From Marisa cornuarietis (Eukaryota; Mollusca; Gastropoda; Architaenioglossa; Ampullariidae): 64,000 nucleotides of DNA. Of the stretch, positions 1 through 11,745 are shown one piece after another. Under the pieces are notes generated by a model that did no database searches, was not told the origin of the DNA, and worked only from the letters and a program-made list of their open reading frames with translations. Within the stretch, counting starts at the first letter, position 1; every line of letters starts with the position of its first letter. The position numbers and the translations under genes are program-made. The DNA is taken from positions 679,001 to 743,000 of the forward strand of contig SMMW01000635.1 in assembly GCA_004794655.1 (NCBI GenBank), given 5' to 3'.

Positions 1-1590
1 GTGATCACACGTATAAAGGAGTCTCAAAAGACGAAGCGGAAGATTAAAATGGACGATGGAGAAGAATGACAAGAAGAAGATGAAGAAGAACACTAACAAC
101 AAGCCTGGGGAGAAAACAGTAGAAACATTTGTCACTAGGTGGTTTCATCTTTAGTTCCATCTTTAACTAAGGCCTAATAGAATCCCATTGAATCTCCCCA
201 CCAATATTAAACATCATACAGGTGAGCGCCACATGCGCTGAGGCCCAGAAATCATACCCTCAAACTTAACAAACATTATATCACTCTAACACACAGAGGT
301 CATCCTTTTGAAATATCAAATAATAATTTATCTCTAGAGAAGACTTGCTCCGCTGTACATGCATAACCTCTCTCGTGCTAATCAGAACCCTTCAGAATAA
401 GAAGATACGGAAACAAACAAAAAAATCGAGCACTAACCAACACGGCTTGTGCTAATGTTTGGCGGTCACCCGCTCGCCCAAACAGCCCCAGAAGCCCACA
501 CAGTCACACACCATCTCACTGTGTCCAGCAATAACACCAACCCTATGGTCTCCCACCAGCTTATGTGGATACCACTGGCTGCTGTGCTAACGACACCTGC
601 TAAAATAGGTCTCCCACCACCTTGACTGACCAACTCAACTCAAAGTCTTAAGAGGCCCCTGATGGATGCTATGCTCTAGGGTTGCTACATTATCTCCCAG
701 GGCCTGGAACCAATCACCAGAGCCCACATCACCACCCTTTGCTTTGCTCGTCAAGGTTTTTTTTGTACTAAACCTGCGAACAGGGGTGGGAGGAGGCAAT
801 GAACAGTGAACCCCCTCTGGCAGAGCAAGCAGCTCACAGAGGTCTCATGTACAGGACGGCTGACATAACTTGGGAATGACATCAAGCGCCACGCAAGACA
901 GCAAAAAAAGGTCTCACAAACTGGATAAAAATATCCTGGAAAATGACATCAACTGTCTGCTGTATGGGGCCTTTCTTTTCCCTTGAACCAAGAGAGACAC
1001 AGGAACAAAACAAATATCTGACAGTTATATTACAAATACAAAACATCATTTTATGCTTTTCAGAAAATTGCTGTGTCTACCAACCTAACAATTAGTACCT
1101 CAGTTTACATAAAACATCAGTGTAGGTGTTAACTGTGTGGGCTGCTTCTTGATTGTCGTCTGGGATTAACAAAGCTGTATTGCTTAGAGCTACTTTATTC
1201 CAAAGATTGTGGTAGAACAAAAATAAGTTCTTGTCTCTGTTCACACTTAGGGATTTGTTTCTTTCTTAATCAAACAACAAGAGTTTTATTTTATCTAAAT
1301 AAATTTGTGCTGGTTTTATATGTAATCCTGAGAAGACAAAGAAATGTGTGTGAGTGTATGTGCCTATCGGCAGGAAAAATCCAGTTATATCTTTAGTAAG
1401 GCAGTTCACTCCCAGAATTCTGCTGTGGCTATCTTCCAGCAGCAAATTCAAAGCTAACTGGCAGAAGTAAAAGAAATAAGTCCAATAAAGTATATATGTT
1501 TTGGGGTACCTGTTGCACTGGTAATGTTAAAAAGTGCTAACTACTGCTTCTTCACAGAGATGATATAGGAAAGTTTTTTCTCTTTTACAG
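1..1590. other. Intron or upstream DNA of RRP12, no exon recognised
   Basis: No coding exon with plausible splice sites and RRP12-like sequence was seen here. The upstream exons of RRP12 must lie to the left of the window, because the first visible exon starts in mid-codon. The first 110 bases are purine-rich and may be the end of an old repeat. The stretch just before 1591 is pyrimidine-rich and ends in a good splice acceptor. Confidence 0.5.
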
Positions 1591-4500
1591 AAAAACTGTC
1601 AGGAGATGTGTTGTCCAACCTGGTGCAGAATGTATGTTTACTGCTAAAATCAAAGACCCGAGAAGTGGTTAAAGCAGCCCTTGCCTTCATAAAGGTTATG
1701 TTGGGTGCCTACTCGACAGCCATTCTTACAGCACACCTGTCTGAACTGGTGAGCAAGCTTTTGACCACCACTTTCTATATTCAGTTTTCTTAATATTCTT
1801 TGTTTGCATTTTAAATACTCCTGTTCTCTTTGCTCTAAAGTTTATTTCCTGTGTCTGCAGATCAATGGAATGCTTTCTATGAAACAAGACTGTAAACACC
1901 ACTGCCATGCAAAGACAAAACAGATATATTCAAAACTCATCAAGAAGTTTGGGTAAGAATGCTTTTTCATGCTTCTTTTTTGAGATCTTAATGATATTAA
2001 AGGTGATATTCACCCACCACCACCACCTCACAACTTACCGCAAAGCTCATTTAAAGACCTACTTGGTTGGTGACACACATCACGCTCAAAAGACTCCCTT
2101 CATATCACTTATTAATGTCTCAAACATAAAATCGCAAAAAGAAACAAAAATCTCAAGAAATTAAATAAAAATGAATTCCTCGCCTGTTCAAATCTCCTTT
2201 TGGGCCTGAAGCCATGTGGGGCGTGAGTAACAGTTGCAGCATGGCTGATACAAGTGCCCAGAAAATACCAAATCTCGAAAACCCAAGCTCAGATATGTAA
2301 CTATGTTGTTACTGAATGCACGGGGAAACGTCTTCCAAGGTCTGTGCCTGCTATAGAGAAGCATACTTTTTCTCATCCAGAAACAGAGAGTAGCTGCACG
2401 AGCACCTGAAGTTATCTCGACCTTCAACTTTTCAAGCCACAGCATAATAGCTGTGACCAGTGATACAATATGTTATTGGTAACATGCACACAGTAAATGA
2501 TAAGAAATGTCTGCAACAGCATTCGCCAAAATATGTCTCTGCTTTTCTTTAAAAAAATTTAATCTGTTCCGACGAAAGTCTCTCTTTTTTCCCACTGTTA
2601 TTTCCACGAGCAACAACCATTTTAGTAATTATGCCTATATAAACATGCAAATCAATCCCAGTGGTAATGTTTTCACACTTGAGGTTACTATGACAATATG
2701 TAGGCAAGCGGACAAACATAAATTGCAATGGTCACCTGCAGCTTTCAAAATTTGACAAACATCAGCGCTGCTTGGCGTGTTTTGTGAAGTTGTTCTGTAT
2801 TGTCTGCTGCCTGAGCATATTGTGTTTAGGGTTTTGAACCTTCACAGTCCTCAGGGTCAAATTGTAAGGTTTAATACCTTCAAGGCTAGAGAACAGTGTT
2901 TCACACTTGTCTTTGCTAGTTAAACATGATTAATAAGGTTTGTCTGATGAACCCAATTTCATTCTGGTAATTATATGCGCACCTAGACATCATGGATTTA
3001 TGTTATTCGCACACAATGGAGGGAGATTTTGCAAGGCTTGTTGACTGGAGCCTTGATCCATTTGAACCTCTGGTTGAGAGAAGGCTGGCTAGGAAGGCTA
3101 GAGCTATTTTGCTCGATTCAGACCATCCCCTCCACGGCACACTGAGTGAACTACGCATGCAACGGAGTGGAAGATTTTGTATGCCAAGGTGTAGAACAGA
3201 GCGGTTTCGTTAGTTCTTTCATTCCGGCTGCTGTTAGGCTCTTTAACAACGGCAGCCCTATTGGCTGATTTTTGAGTTTATTCTTTGAGAATGGTTTTGT
3301 AGGCTATATAAGTTTGGTAGTTGTGTAGAATTGTTTTAATTTTTTTTTTAAAGTCATGGTTGTGTTTCTGTATGGGAATGTTGAAGTAGTATTGTAGGAA
3401 TTTGTTATTTGTATTATTTTTATATAGGCCCTTGCTGTCGACAAATGTATCTCCGCTGAGGACTAATAAATTTGTCTTGTCTTGTCTATTGCCAAATAGA
3501 CAATAGAAAAGCCACTGTGTTTGAGTGGTGAATTTCACAGAATATATTTATATTAACTCTACCCCCCAGAATCTGTTTATAACTTGGACCAGTTGGGTAG
3601 GTCTTTAAGAATCTAAAGATGGGGTAGCTAAGTAATATGTAAGAACATCTTAGCATGTTTTCAGCCATGCAGTTTAGAAGATATATAAGTGGCTGGCTTT
3701 AACCTGCTTGGATTACCACACCTATCTGATTTGAAATGAAATGCTGCATCATATTTATCTTCTTGTTCTGTTTTTGTAACCCAGTGTTATGCAAGGTGAT
3801 ACAAGAGGATCGCATGATATGATAATTTCTTAGCAGAAAAGGGACTATATCATAGCGGTAGCAATAATTTTGTGTGCTTTTGCGTCTGTCAGTGTCCGTA
3901 AGTAATAAAGTAGGATAACTGACTGCAGGTACATAATCTTTTCCAGTTTCAGTATGTGTGCAGCAAGCATGATATGGAAAAGTCTTTCTGTAAAATCTCT
4001 TAGGGTTAACATGTTGTAAAGTGAATCTGGACCAAAGTTGACTGATAAGGCTGCAATATACATGACTACTTTTTGAGAACATCCTTCTGTATGTCGTATG
4101 TTATACTCCTAATAAACCCAAAATGCTCATGTTGTCAGGTATGAAGCGGTACACAGTATGACGCCTGAAAGTGTTCACAAGGTACTCGTCAACATACGCA
4201 AAACGCTGGACCGAGAGAAACGGCAGAAGAACAAAAACAATGCAGACGAGGCAGATAATGGCGAGGACGAGATGGCTACAAAACCGCAATCTGAATCGTG
4301 TGTCACTTTCGTTTTTCCATACAAAGACAGATTTGTGTTGTTTTACACTTTGGTCAAAGCCAATTTAGTTGTATCTAACGCAGTGAAATTTGGGAGGGCA
4401 CATATGCAGGCATTTTTTTATATAATTATTTTTAAACTGCTAAATATTTGTACTTCCTTGACTGGAATTATCTTCAAGGAGAGGGAAGAGCAAGAGAGAG

Positions 4501-7500
4501 GTAGGAGGATGGAATGTGTTGGGCAGATATTGCAAATAGTTGTTTCTAAAATATACGTAATTCTGTTGTTGACCTTTAAATGTAGGCCAAAAAGGTTGTG
4601 GATGTTCAAGGAAAAAGTTAGGTCTGAAATGTGAAACATCTATTACTGCTATTGCTGCTGTCATCATTGGAAGCAGTTCTGGGGACTTCAAAATTTTTTG
4701 ACATACATGTTTAACAAACACAGCTGGAAAATGCCTTGTGAATTGTTTTTAGTCATTACCTTATTTCCTACACAGAATCTGACTGTTAATTTTACATCTT
4801 TACATATTTATTTTATTCATCTAAAGGTTTTTTTGTGCAATTCCTTCTTGCTTTTGTTTGACTTTTTTTCTTAACACGTTCGTACCTTGCTGTCACTAGA
4901 ATTGAGGAGCTTTTGCGTGACATTGACTCAGATGAAGAGGAACCCAGCAATGTAAAAGAGCGCAGAATATTGACATCCAAACGACGAAAAGGACATCAGA
5001 CATGGCTGAAAGAAGAAAGTGAAGATATTACAGACTTCATGGACACAGGGGCTGCCAAGAAGGTGACCGGTAAGCAGCAAAACATGATCCAGAAAACAAC
5101 ACAGGAAGAGTTGTTTCTCTTGGTTACAAAGCCTGTGAAGGTTTCAAGTCACTGTGAAATATAATTTATGAATATATTTAGAGAGATTATTTAAACTGGC
5201 ATGTGTCTCACAGCTTTAGCATTTTCTTCAACTTTGTTGGTTTTTTTTTTAAATCTTCGGAAGTATAAACAGCAGTGTATTCTCGAGAAAAATTTATTTA
5301 TTTTTTTTTCACCCCATATATTTTCAGCAACAAAGCCTGAAGAGAAAGCTGTGTCCAAAACAGCAAAGAAAGATCATGGCTTTAGAGTAGCACCAGATGG
5401 CCGTCTCATCATCACAGAGCCCAAAGATGACAAAGGCAAGAGCACTTGTGCTTGTATTTTGTTTACATGAAAACTTCTGCATGTTTTGGGGTGTAATATC
5501 TTATCTAGCTTTCATTGTGCTGGTTTACGATTATTAATATTGTAGTCATTGCTTCTAAAAGCACATAAATACTACACTGTTCTTTGTATTTTTGCCTAAG
5601 CACTTACTTAATTTCAAATAATTCTAAACGTTGCTGGTAAGATGAAGGAGCAGAAGATGAAAGATAAAGGTCGAATAGAAAACCATGCATTGGCTTTTGT
5701 AGCTACAAGTTGTCACACTTGGGTTGTATGTGGGAGTTTACAAGGTAGATTTTTTTTTTGATATTGCTATTTGTTGGAGGTTTTTTTTGGTTTGTTTTCT
5801 AAGATCCCATCATATGCTTTTGTATTCTAGCTTTTAACTTTGACACATTGTTTTACAGGAGAAAAATTGGCCTCTGATCAGGAAGATGACTTAGATGATT
5901 TACTGACAGCCATCGAGGGTGGATCAGAGGTTAGTTTTTCAAAATAAGTTTCAGTTTTGATTATTTTTATTTCTTTACCTAGGGAAAGGAGAGTTTGTGT
6001 GAGTGAGCAAGGAAGCGAGGTGCTTAATATCTTTGATGTCATTTTCTTTGTCATCATGACATGGGGGAGTTTCAAACATATTAGCAAATCAAAATATAAA
6101 ATCCATACCATAAGAATAAACATTTCTTTCTTTCATTCAAATCCAGGAATACATCTGTGCCCATCAAGCACCTAAATTATATGTGATCATCATGCAGTTA
6201 TGCTCTCAATGGTGGTACATTGTTCCATATCTAAAGCATGCACGCGTATAAACAGATATTTACACCTGTCTTCAGGGTCTTGATGCTGGTAACTTCACTA
6301 TTTCTGTAACCAGTATTTATTTTTTACATATGTATATACGTACAGAGGGTGTTTGCCAGCTTTGCCATATAACATCACATTTGATGAAGGGGTGAAACCT
6401 TTTATAGCAAGAGTGAATTTTTCTCTAACACATGCACAGACTAAACTGTAAACTCCTTGCAGTGCCTGATACATTCTTCCATGTGCATCATTTTCCCTCA
6501 AAATGTTGCGCATTAAATTTCTATTAATTGAGTCAAAGGCACAATTAAAATCTACAAAGGCAACACATATAATTTCTTATCTTTAAGAGAAATTTCAGCA
6601 TAATACCAAATAGCATGTAAATGTCCCCGGCTGTTCTATAGTCTTTTCTAAAGCCAGCGTGTTCTTCAGCCCACCTTGTTAGTCTCCTGTTTATTATGTC
6701 TTAATAGATTTTACTCAGTGCATTTGTTAGTGCAACGCCTATAATTTTCTGGTTGATTGACGTCACATTTTTTTTTGTCCATTGGTACTATTCTGGACCT
6801 CGATCATTCACTTGGAATTGAATAGGTTTAGCAGAAAATTAAAAACATTGTGTTAGCATTTTATATCAATTTTGTCTGCATCACCAGTTATGCCACATTT
6901 TTGGTGCTTCACACTATTTATCACTTCCTGTATTGTTATTAGATCATTGAATAGGGGCTCATTGTTACTCTCCTCATTTCCCTTTTGCTGTTGATGAATC
7001 TCATTATATATTACTATTTAGTGCTTTTATAATTGACGAGAACAGTTTAGGGTTATTCATATATGCTTTTAATCTAGATAGCTTAGAGCTTTCCCAGGTT
7101 AGCAACGGTTAGCGCCTTTCCCCAATACAGTGAGGGTTGATTGTCCTGGGTTCAGCTCTCGTCTCGAGCACGCTGCTCTTTCTCTGCATGTGGCATCTAT
7201 TTACAGGGCTGGCTGCCTTGCTATGATATAGCCTTAGTTGCTGGCTCCGCGTAAAAGACCGATTACCCTCCTTCCCCAACTTCCCAGTTGCTTTCCTTCT
7301 CCCTTTTCATTTTTTTTGAAAATGCTTTAGCAACTGTTCAGTTCCTTTCCTCTTTTTGGGAGAAGTCAGCATCAAGCCACTTATTCTACTTTCCATCCTA
7401 CTTCTCTCACAATACAGGTGGCAGCTCTAGACATATACATAGCCTATGTTCATGGCATTATTCAAGTCATCAGGAGGGGGCTCGTTTGCTTGAAGCAGAC

Positions 7501-10500
7501 AGTTTTTGAATCCATCAGAGTCTAATTCCTGTGAATATATTTCCTAGCATTTTCATTGGACCATGCTATTTTTTTCTGTGTGTGTGATTTTTTTTTTTTT
7601 AGCTAGTTAATCAGTCCATACAAATTTCAGTGGAAGGTGCCAGATGTAGAGGCAGTTAGTGACAGTTACACCTATGAATAAGGTTCTCTGACACTATGAA
7701 GTAATCTGTAACACTGTTCCTTTGAGGGGACAAATTAAAGTTCCACTTAAACATCATCCTTACAATCCCCATAAACTATATAATAAGTCCAAATGTAGAG
7801 CAGAGTTCTAGAAGGGGTTTGCCAAAATTGTTGAAAGTCTTTTGAACACCTTGTAAGTTGCTTGTAATGTCTTCTAAATTTGCCTTTTCTGCACCTGTAT
7901 AAGTCTCCACATAAAAAGAATTATGGTCACTTCATTTTTTTGTTAGATGTTGCAACACTTTTTCATCTAGCAAAAGAATACTATCATTAAGGTCTGTCAA
8001 GCTATACAAAGGGCTTCCATCTGGCACCACATAGCGCAATATTTCATGATATGTTTCACAGTTCATTAATTTTCTGCCCACTTTTAACACAGCTGTTTTG
8101 TCGACATCAGACCTTATTTTGGTGACAAACCCACCTGCACTTCAGCCCTGGCTAGACAATTTTTTTAAGCTGGGGCACAGACTTTTACATATTCTTTGAA
8201 AGATTTTGAAAAATATCTGAAAGATTAGCATTTCCTTTAATACGTGTCTCTGTCAGGAGCATGAAATGAAACAGTTTAATATTATGTACAAAGTTTCATA
8301 TAGTTCACCAAACAAGCCTTTCACATTACAAATAAGAAAAGTCAAACATCTTGCCTGGTGGTCAGATTTATCCTATTTCGTGGCTGACTGGATCTTTTTG
8401 CATTGTTCAAGTTTTAGATATAGTCATAGTTTTCACGTACCCCTCTTACTCCACTGTTCTTGAACCTTTGGATTTCACTCTTAAATGCACATTTTGACCT
8501 TGTAGAAAGTATACTATACATACAGTAATGGGAAAACTCTTCTTAGCAGTGAGCATCTGCACTCGTTCAGACAGGAAATGTTTTGACAAACCTAGCCTCT
8601 CCTTCAGAAACTGTCAGTCTGCTGTTTCCTTATCCTTTCTGTCAAGTCCATGGAAGATCAAATTATTCCTTAATCTGTCTTCAAAATCGCCAGGTTTTTT
8701 TTTTCTCTACCTCTAGTAGCCATTTCTGGAGGTGCTCATTCTTGTCTCAGTTTTTCAGTCTCTGTAAATAGTGGTAATAGTGCATAGTCAAATTTAAAGT
8801 TCATGTCCTGCAGAACTGACACTGCATCACACAATGTTGATTTTTGGTTATAACTCATATCACCCTGCATTGGTACTACTACATTGGTACCCTCTATCGG
8901 TACTACTACTTCATGGAGCATTAACAGATTTAAGGCAAATCGGTTGCAAGAATCAGTAAGATTTTTCAGTACGTTCCGGGCTCAGTTCCACATCTTCACA
9001 TAGTTTAAAAAGACTGTTCAACCACAGGAGACAAAGAAGCAGACCAAGCACAACACCCAAGTCTAATAATGTTGACATGCATGATTTGTGAAGTGCTTTG
9101 AGCTTGTCCACAGGGTAAAATAAGGCGCTATACAACCCAGCTTTTATTATTATTATGACTCATTTCCTCTTCACTCGCTTTGTCATAAAACCAATAAAAA
9201 CTGACACAAAACCTCTGCAAACTCTCCGAAAGCTGAGTGTATCAGAAGGTATTGTTGTTGCACTCAACTGTACCTGTCTTAATTTTTCAGTTTCAGCATA
9301 CTGTAGAGATAATTGTATAATTTATCAGAAGTTAAAAATACACTTCTTTGTTTTTTGCGAACGCTGGAAATGCTTTAGGACACTGGCTGAGCAAAGGTTT
9401 ATCATCTTTGCATTGTCGTTTATGCAGACTTGTTATGTTGATTTGTTAATGTGTTTGTTACAAACCTTGTACATCACAAAAGTATTGGTGAACAAAATGT
9501 GAGAAAGTCTTTTATGATTCATAGAAAAAGCGAAGAAAGAGGCTGCGGAATGCAGAAGCTGCTGATGAAAATGAAGATGAGCCATCATCGAAATACAGAG
9601 GTCAGACAATGTCTTCACATCATTTTTTTGTGTTTTCTATTACTTTAGATTAAAGATTTTGTTTCAGTTTCCTAAGTGAATAACAAGATTTCAAAATCTT
9701 TAGGTCTCATTACAAAGTGACATTACCAGTGCTATCTTGTTGTCTTTTCCTGACCATGTTCATGTTTACAGCTGGAGGAAGTGGCATCCATCGACCTTTG
9801 CAGAAAAAAGCAGCAGACTTTGGAAAAGAATACAAAGCTAAGGTAAGTCAGTTTTTAACGTAGTGTTAGATATAGAGACAAGTATAATTTAACGTAGAGT
9901 TAATAGTGTACATAGTGCTATAGTGTTAAAGACTCTTGAGTATAGAGCTAAGGTAAGCCAGTTTTTAACATAGCATTAAATACAGACTCCTAGTAATTTA
10001 AATTATCGTGTGTGTGCACATAAGTGTATGAGCACATGCATACAAACGTGAGCATGTCTTTATAGGGAAGCAAGGAACTAAAACCACAGAGCTTAGGGGT
10101 TAGAGTAGCATTATGAAAGGTTGGGTATGGTTAGGATTTAGAAAGAAGAAAGGGGTGTTACCCAGATCAGCTGGGGAGCTAACAAGTTAATGGCTGGGAT
10201 TTTGTGGAAATAAACTGAAAATTTATGTATTTAAGGAAACTTAGTGGGAAATTGAGAACCCTGGCAATATCAGGAACCTCTCCTTAGCTGTTGTATGTAT
10301 TTAACCATACACGTTTATCATAATGATTGTATTGTGTTTTTAACAACATTCATCTTCAGCAAATATAATACTGAGATTTTACTTTCAATGAAGCTTTCTA
10401 ATTACTTATCTCAACAGAAGGCTGGTGGAGATATTAAGAAGAAAGGCAAACCAGATCCCTATGCCTACATTCCTTTTAACTTTACAAGCTTGAACAAGAG

Positions 10501-11022
10501 GTAAATATTATCAGCATGCAAAACTAATTAGTGTTATTTCTACCTCCCAAACAAGTATTTTATAACGTTCTTAATATATTGGACGCTGGTGATTTACTGC
10601 ATAATTTTGGCTGCTTTTACTTTAACTTAGAGGGACCAAAGGTCTCATGATGATAGTAGTAACATGCAGGGCCCATTGTATTAAGAGATGAAACACATGC
10701 AGGAATAAGACTTGAAGGAGGTACAATGTTCATCTCAAAGCATTGACATCTTTCAAAACTACAACTCAAAGACGAGACATTAGCTTCCTGAAGTTCCACA
10801 AAGCATGCTACAAGAATTAATCATACCAATTAGATTCATGTGCTGTACAAACTTATTGTGAGAGAGCAAGGAAGGCAGACCTATGTGATTGATGTTCACT
10901 CACCATGTGTATATTCTTTTGACAGAAAACAGGCCAAAATGAAGGGTCAGTTTGCAAACCTTGTACAAGGAGCCAGGAAGGGTGCACAGAAAGCCAAAAA
11001 GGGAAAAATAAAAAAGAAGTGA
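1591..11022 (+). CDS. RRP12: RRP12-like ribosomal RNA processing protein, C-terminal part (ten exons)
   Basis: RRP12 is a HEAT-repeat nucleolar protein needed for pre-ribosome maturation and nuclear export. Ten exons join in frame: 1591-1748, 1861-1952, 4139-4297, 4900-5069, 5328-5435, 5859-5929, 9525-9600, 9772-9842, 10418-10500 and 10926-11022 (TGA). All phases match across the junctions. The first two exons give the end of the HEAT region, with 'VVKAALAFIKV' and 'LIKKFG'. The third carries 'VHKVLVNIRK', the fourth an acidic stretch, the fifth 'KKDHGFRVAPDGRLII'. The eighth to tenth give 'AGGSGIHRPLQKKA', 'KGKPDPYAYIPFN' and a lysine-rich end, in the same order as in animal RRP12. The N-terminal two thirds lie off the left edge. 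The intron after 5435 begins with GC (AG|GCAAGA) instead of GT. Confidence 0.95.
2992..3486 (+). mobile_element. 3' end of an L2/CR1-like LINE in an RRP12 intron
   Basis: The reading frame from 2992 to 3213 matches the C-terminal end of fish and mollusc L2-type reverse transcriptase proteins: 'RKARAILLDSDHPLHGTL', then 'PRCRTERF', a stop, and then 'SFIPAAVRLFNN' in the same frame. Further non-coding sequence follows, ending in a short CTTGT repeat at about 3474-3486, which fits the tail of such an element. It lies between the second and third visible RRP12 exons and is dead: it is 5' truncated and has a stop codon. Confidence 0.75.
6298..8170 (-). mobile_element. Decayed LINE (reverse transcriptase and endonuclease pieces), minus strand
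   Basis: Reading the minus strand, 6298-6513 has an open frame with 'MRNILRENDAHGRMYQAL', typical of the RT palm of CR1/Rex-type LINEs. Just upstream of it (6510-6760) come broken pieces like 'RWAEEHAGFRKDYRTA' and 'RIIGVALTNALSKIY'. Around 7980-8130 a piece reading 'TYHEILRYVVPDGSPLY' looks like the endonuclease part. Many stops and frameshifts are present. A SINE copy (7085-7262) interrupts it. It fills much of the 3.6-kb RRP12 intron. Family assignment is approximate. Confidence 0.6.
7085..7262 (-). mobile_element. SINE copy (family of 47.66, 52.2 and 31.57 kb)
   Basis: The reverse complement reads through the same blocks as the copies near 31.57, 47.66 and 52.2 kb: 'agccagcaactaaggctat', then 'gcagagaaagaacag', 'gagacgagagctgaacc' and 'cactgtattgg'. 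It is inserted within the minus-strand LINE remnant, so it is the younger of the two. Confidence 0.7.
9088..9157 (+). mobile_element. 3' tail of a V-SINE/Deu-like element
   Basis: The sequence 'aagtgctttgagcttgtcc' is followed by 'taaggcgctatacaa' and then an ATT repeat. This arrangement is the well-known 3' tail of many animal tRNA/5S-derived SINEs and their LINE partners. Only the tail is recognisable. Confidence 0.6.
9838..9990 (+). repeat. Tandem duplication containing the exon 8 splice donor of RRP12
   Basis: The end of the RRP12 exon at 9842 and the first bases of the next intron ('gctaaggtaagtcagttttta') recur about 108 bases downstream ('gctaaggtaagccagttttta', near 9948). The copies differ by a few bases. 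The second GTAAG is therefore a near-perfect decoy donor. Confidence 0.7.
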
Positions 11023-11308
11023 ATACCTGATGCTACTGTGATTTGACTGTTGTAAAGTAATATCGGTTTGTGATTGTGAATGTGCACCACTCAGTATGTC
11101 TGAGTGTATGCATGTGTGTGCATATGTTCATACATATTGTCTGTGCACACTTTTGTGTATTTTTCTGTTTGTGCAATTAGTGGTATGAAGTTCTCTGAGT
11201 GGATACTTATATGAAAGGTGTTATATGCTTCTTCTTAAGTTTGTGACTGCTGCTTTGTGTCAATGAAAAAGAGCTAGTTGTATAGACGGTGTAATGGATA
11301 TACTGGTA

Positions 11309-11314
11309 AATAAA
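11309..11314 (+). terminator. RRP12: Polyadenylation signal of RRP12
   Basis: AATAAA lies about 290 bases after the RRP12 stop codon, in an otherwise non-coding, T/G-rich 3' untranslated region. A TG-rich stretch follows, as expected for a cleavage site. No better signal lies between the stop and this site. Confidence 0.7.
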
Positions 11315-11522
11315 TTGTTTTCCATGCAAGCTTTCTGGTTGTGTTCAAAGGGTTTTTTTTTAAATTTTTATTTTGTAAGGGGTGATAATCTTTTCTAGAC
11401 ACTATTTAAAGCACAAAGACTATGTTCTCGTTATTTGATAAAAGGATGATCAGAGAATGCAGCTCTTGAATATCTGAAGAAATGCACTGGTTCTGCTCAC
11501 CATTACTATGAAACGTTTATAC

Positions 11523-11745
11523 GCTGGCGAGTTTTGAGGAAGCTGTCTTTATCATGCATAGTAAAAAGGCTTTAGTTAGCATGCACTCCAAATTGGTCCT
11601 ACTTTCTACTTTAACATCTGTAAAGTTGTTCTCCCTCCAATGACCAGTCATGGGATTAATGAATGAATGTAAAATGAAAATGCTTCTAACTAAAACCTAT
11701 TTAGTACGCTAGCAAAGATGGCTTCCTCAAAACTGGTCAGAGGCC
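11523..11745. mobile_element. Small inverted-repeat element (MITE-like)
   Basis: The left end 'ctggcgagttttgaggaagc' and the right end 'gcttcctcaaaactggtcag' are imperfect inverted repeats about 27 bases long, roughly 220 bases apart. A related end, 'agatggctttctcaaaactg', occurs alone near 41,820, so this is a dispersed family. No coding capacity. Confidence 0.55.

Noticed and set aside
4158..4634. A 158-codon gene at 4.2-4.6 kb
   Set aside because: Only 4139-4297 is coding (an RRP12 exon); the rest is intron read through after the donor at 4298.
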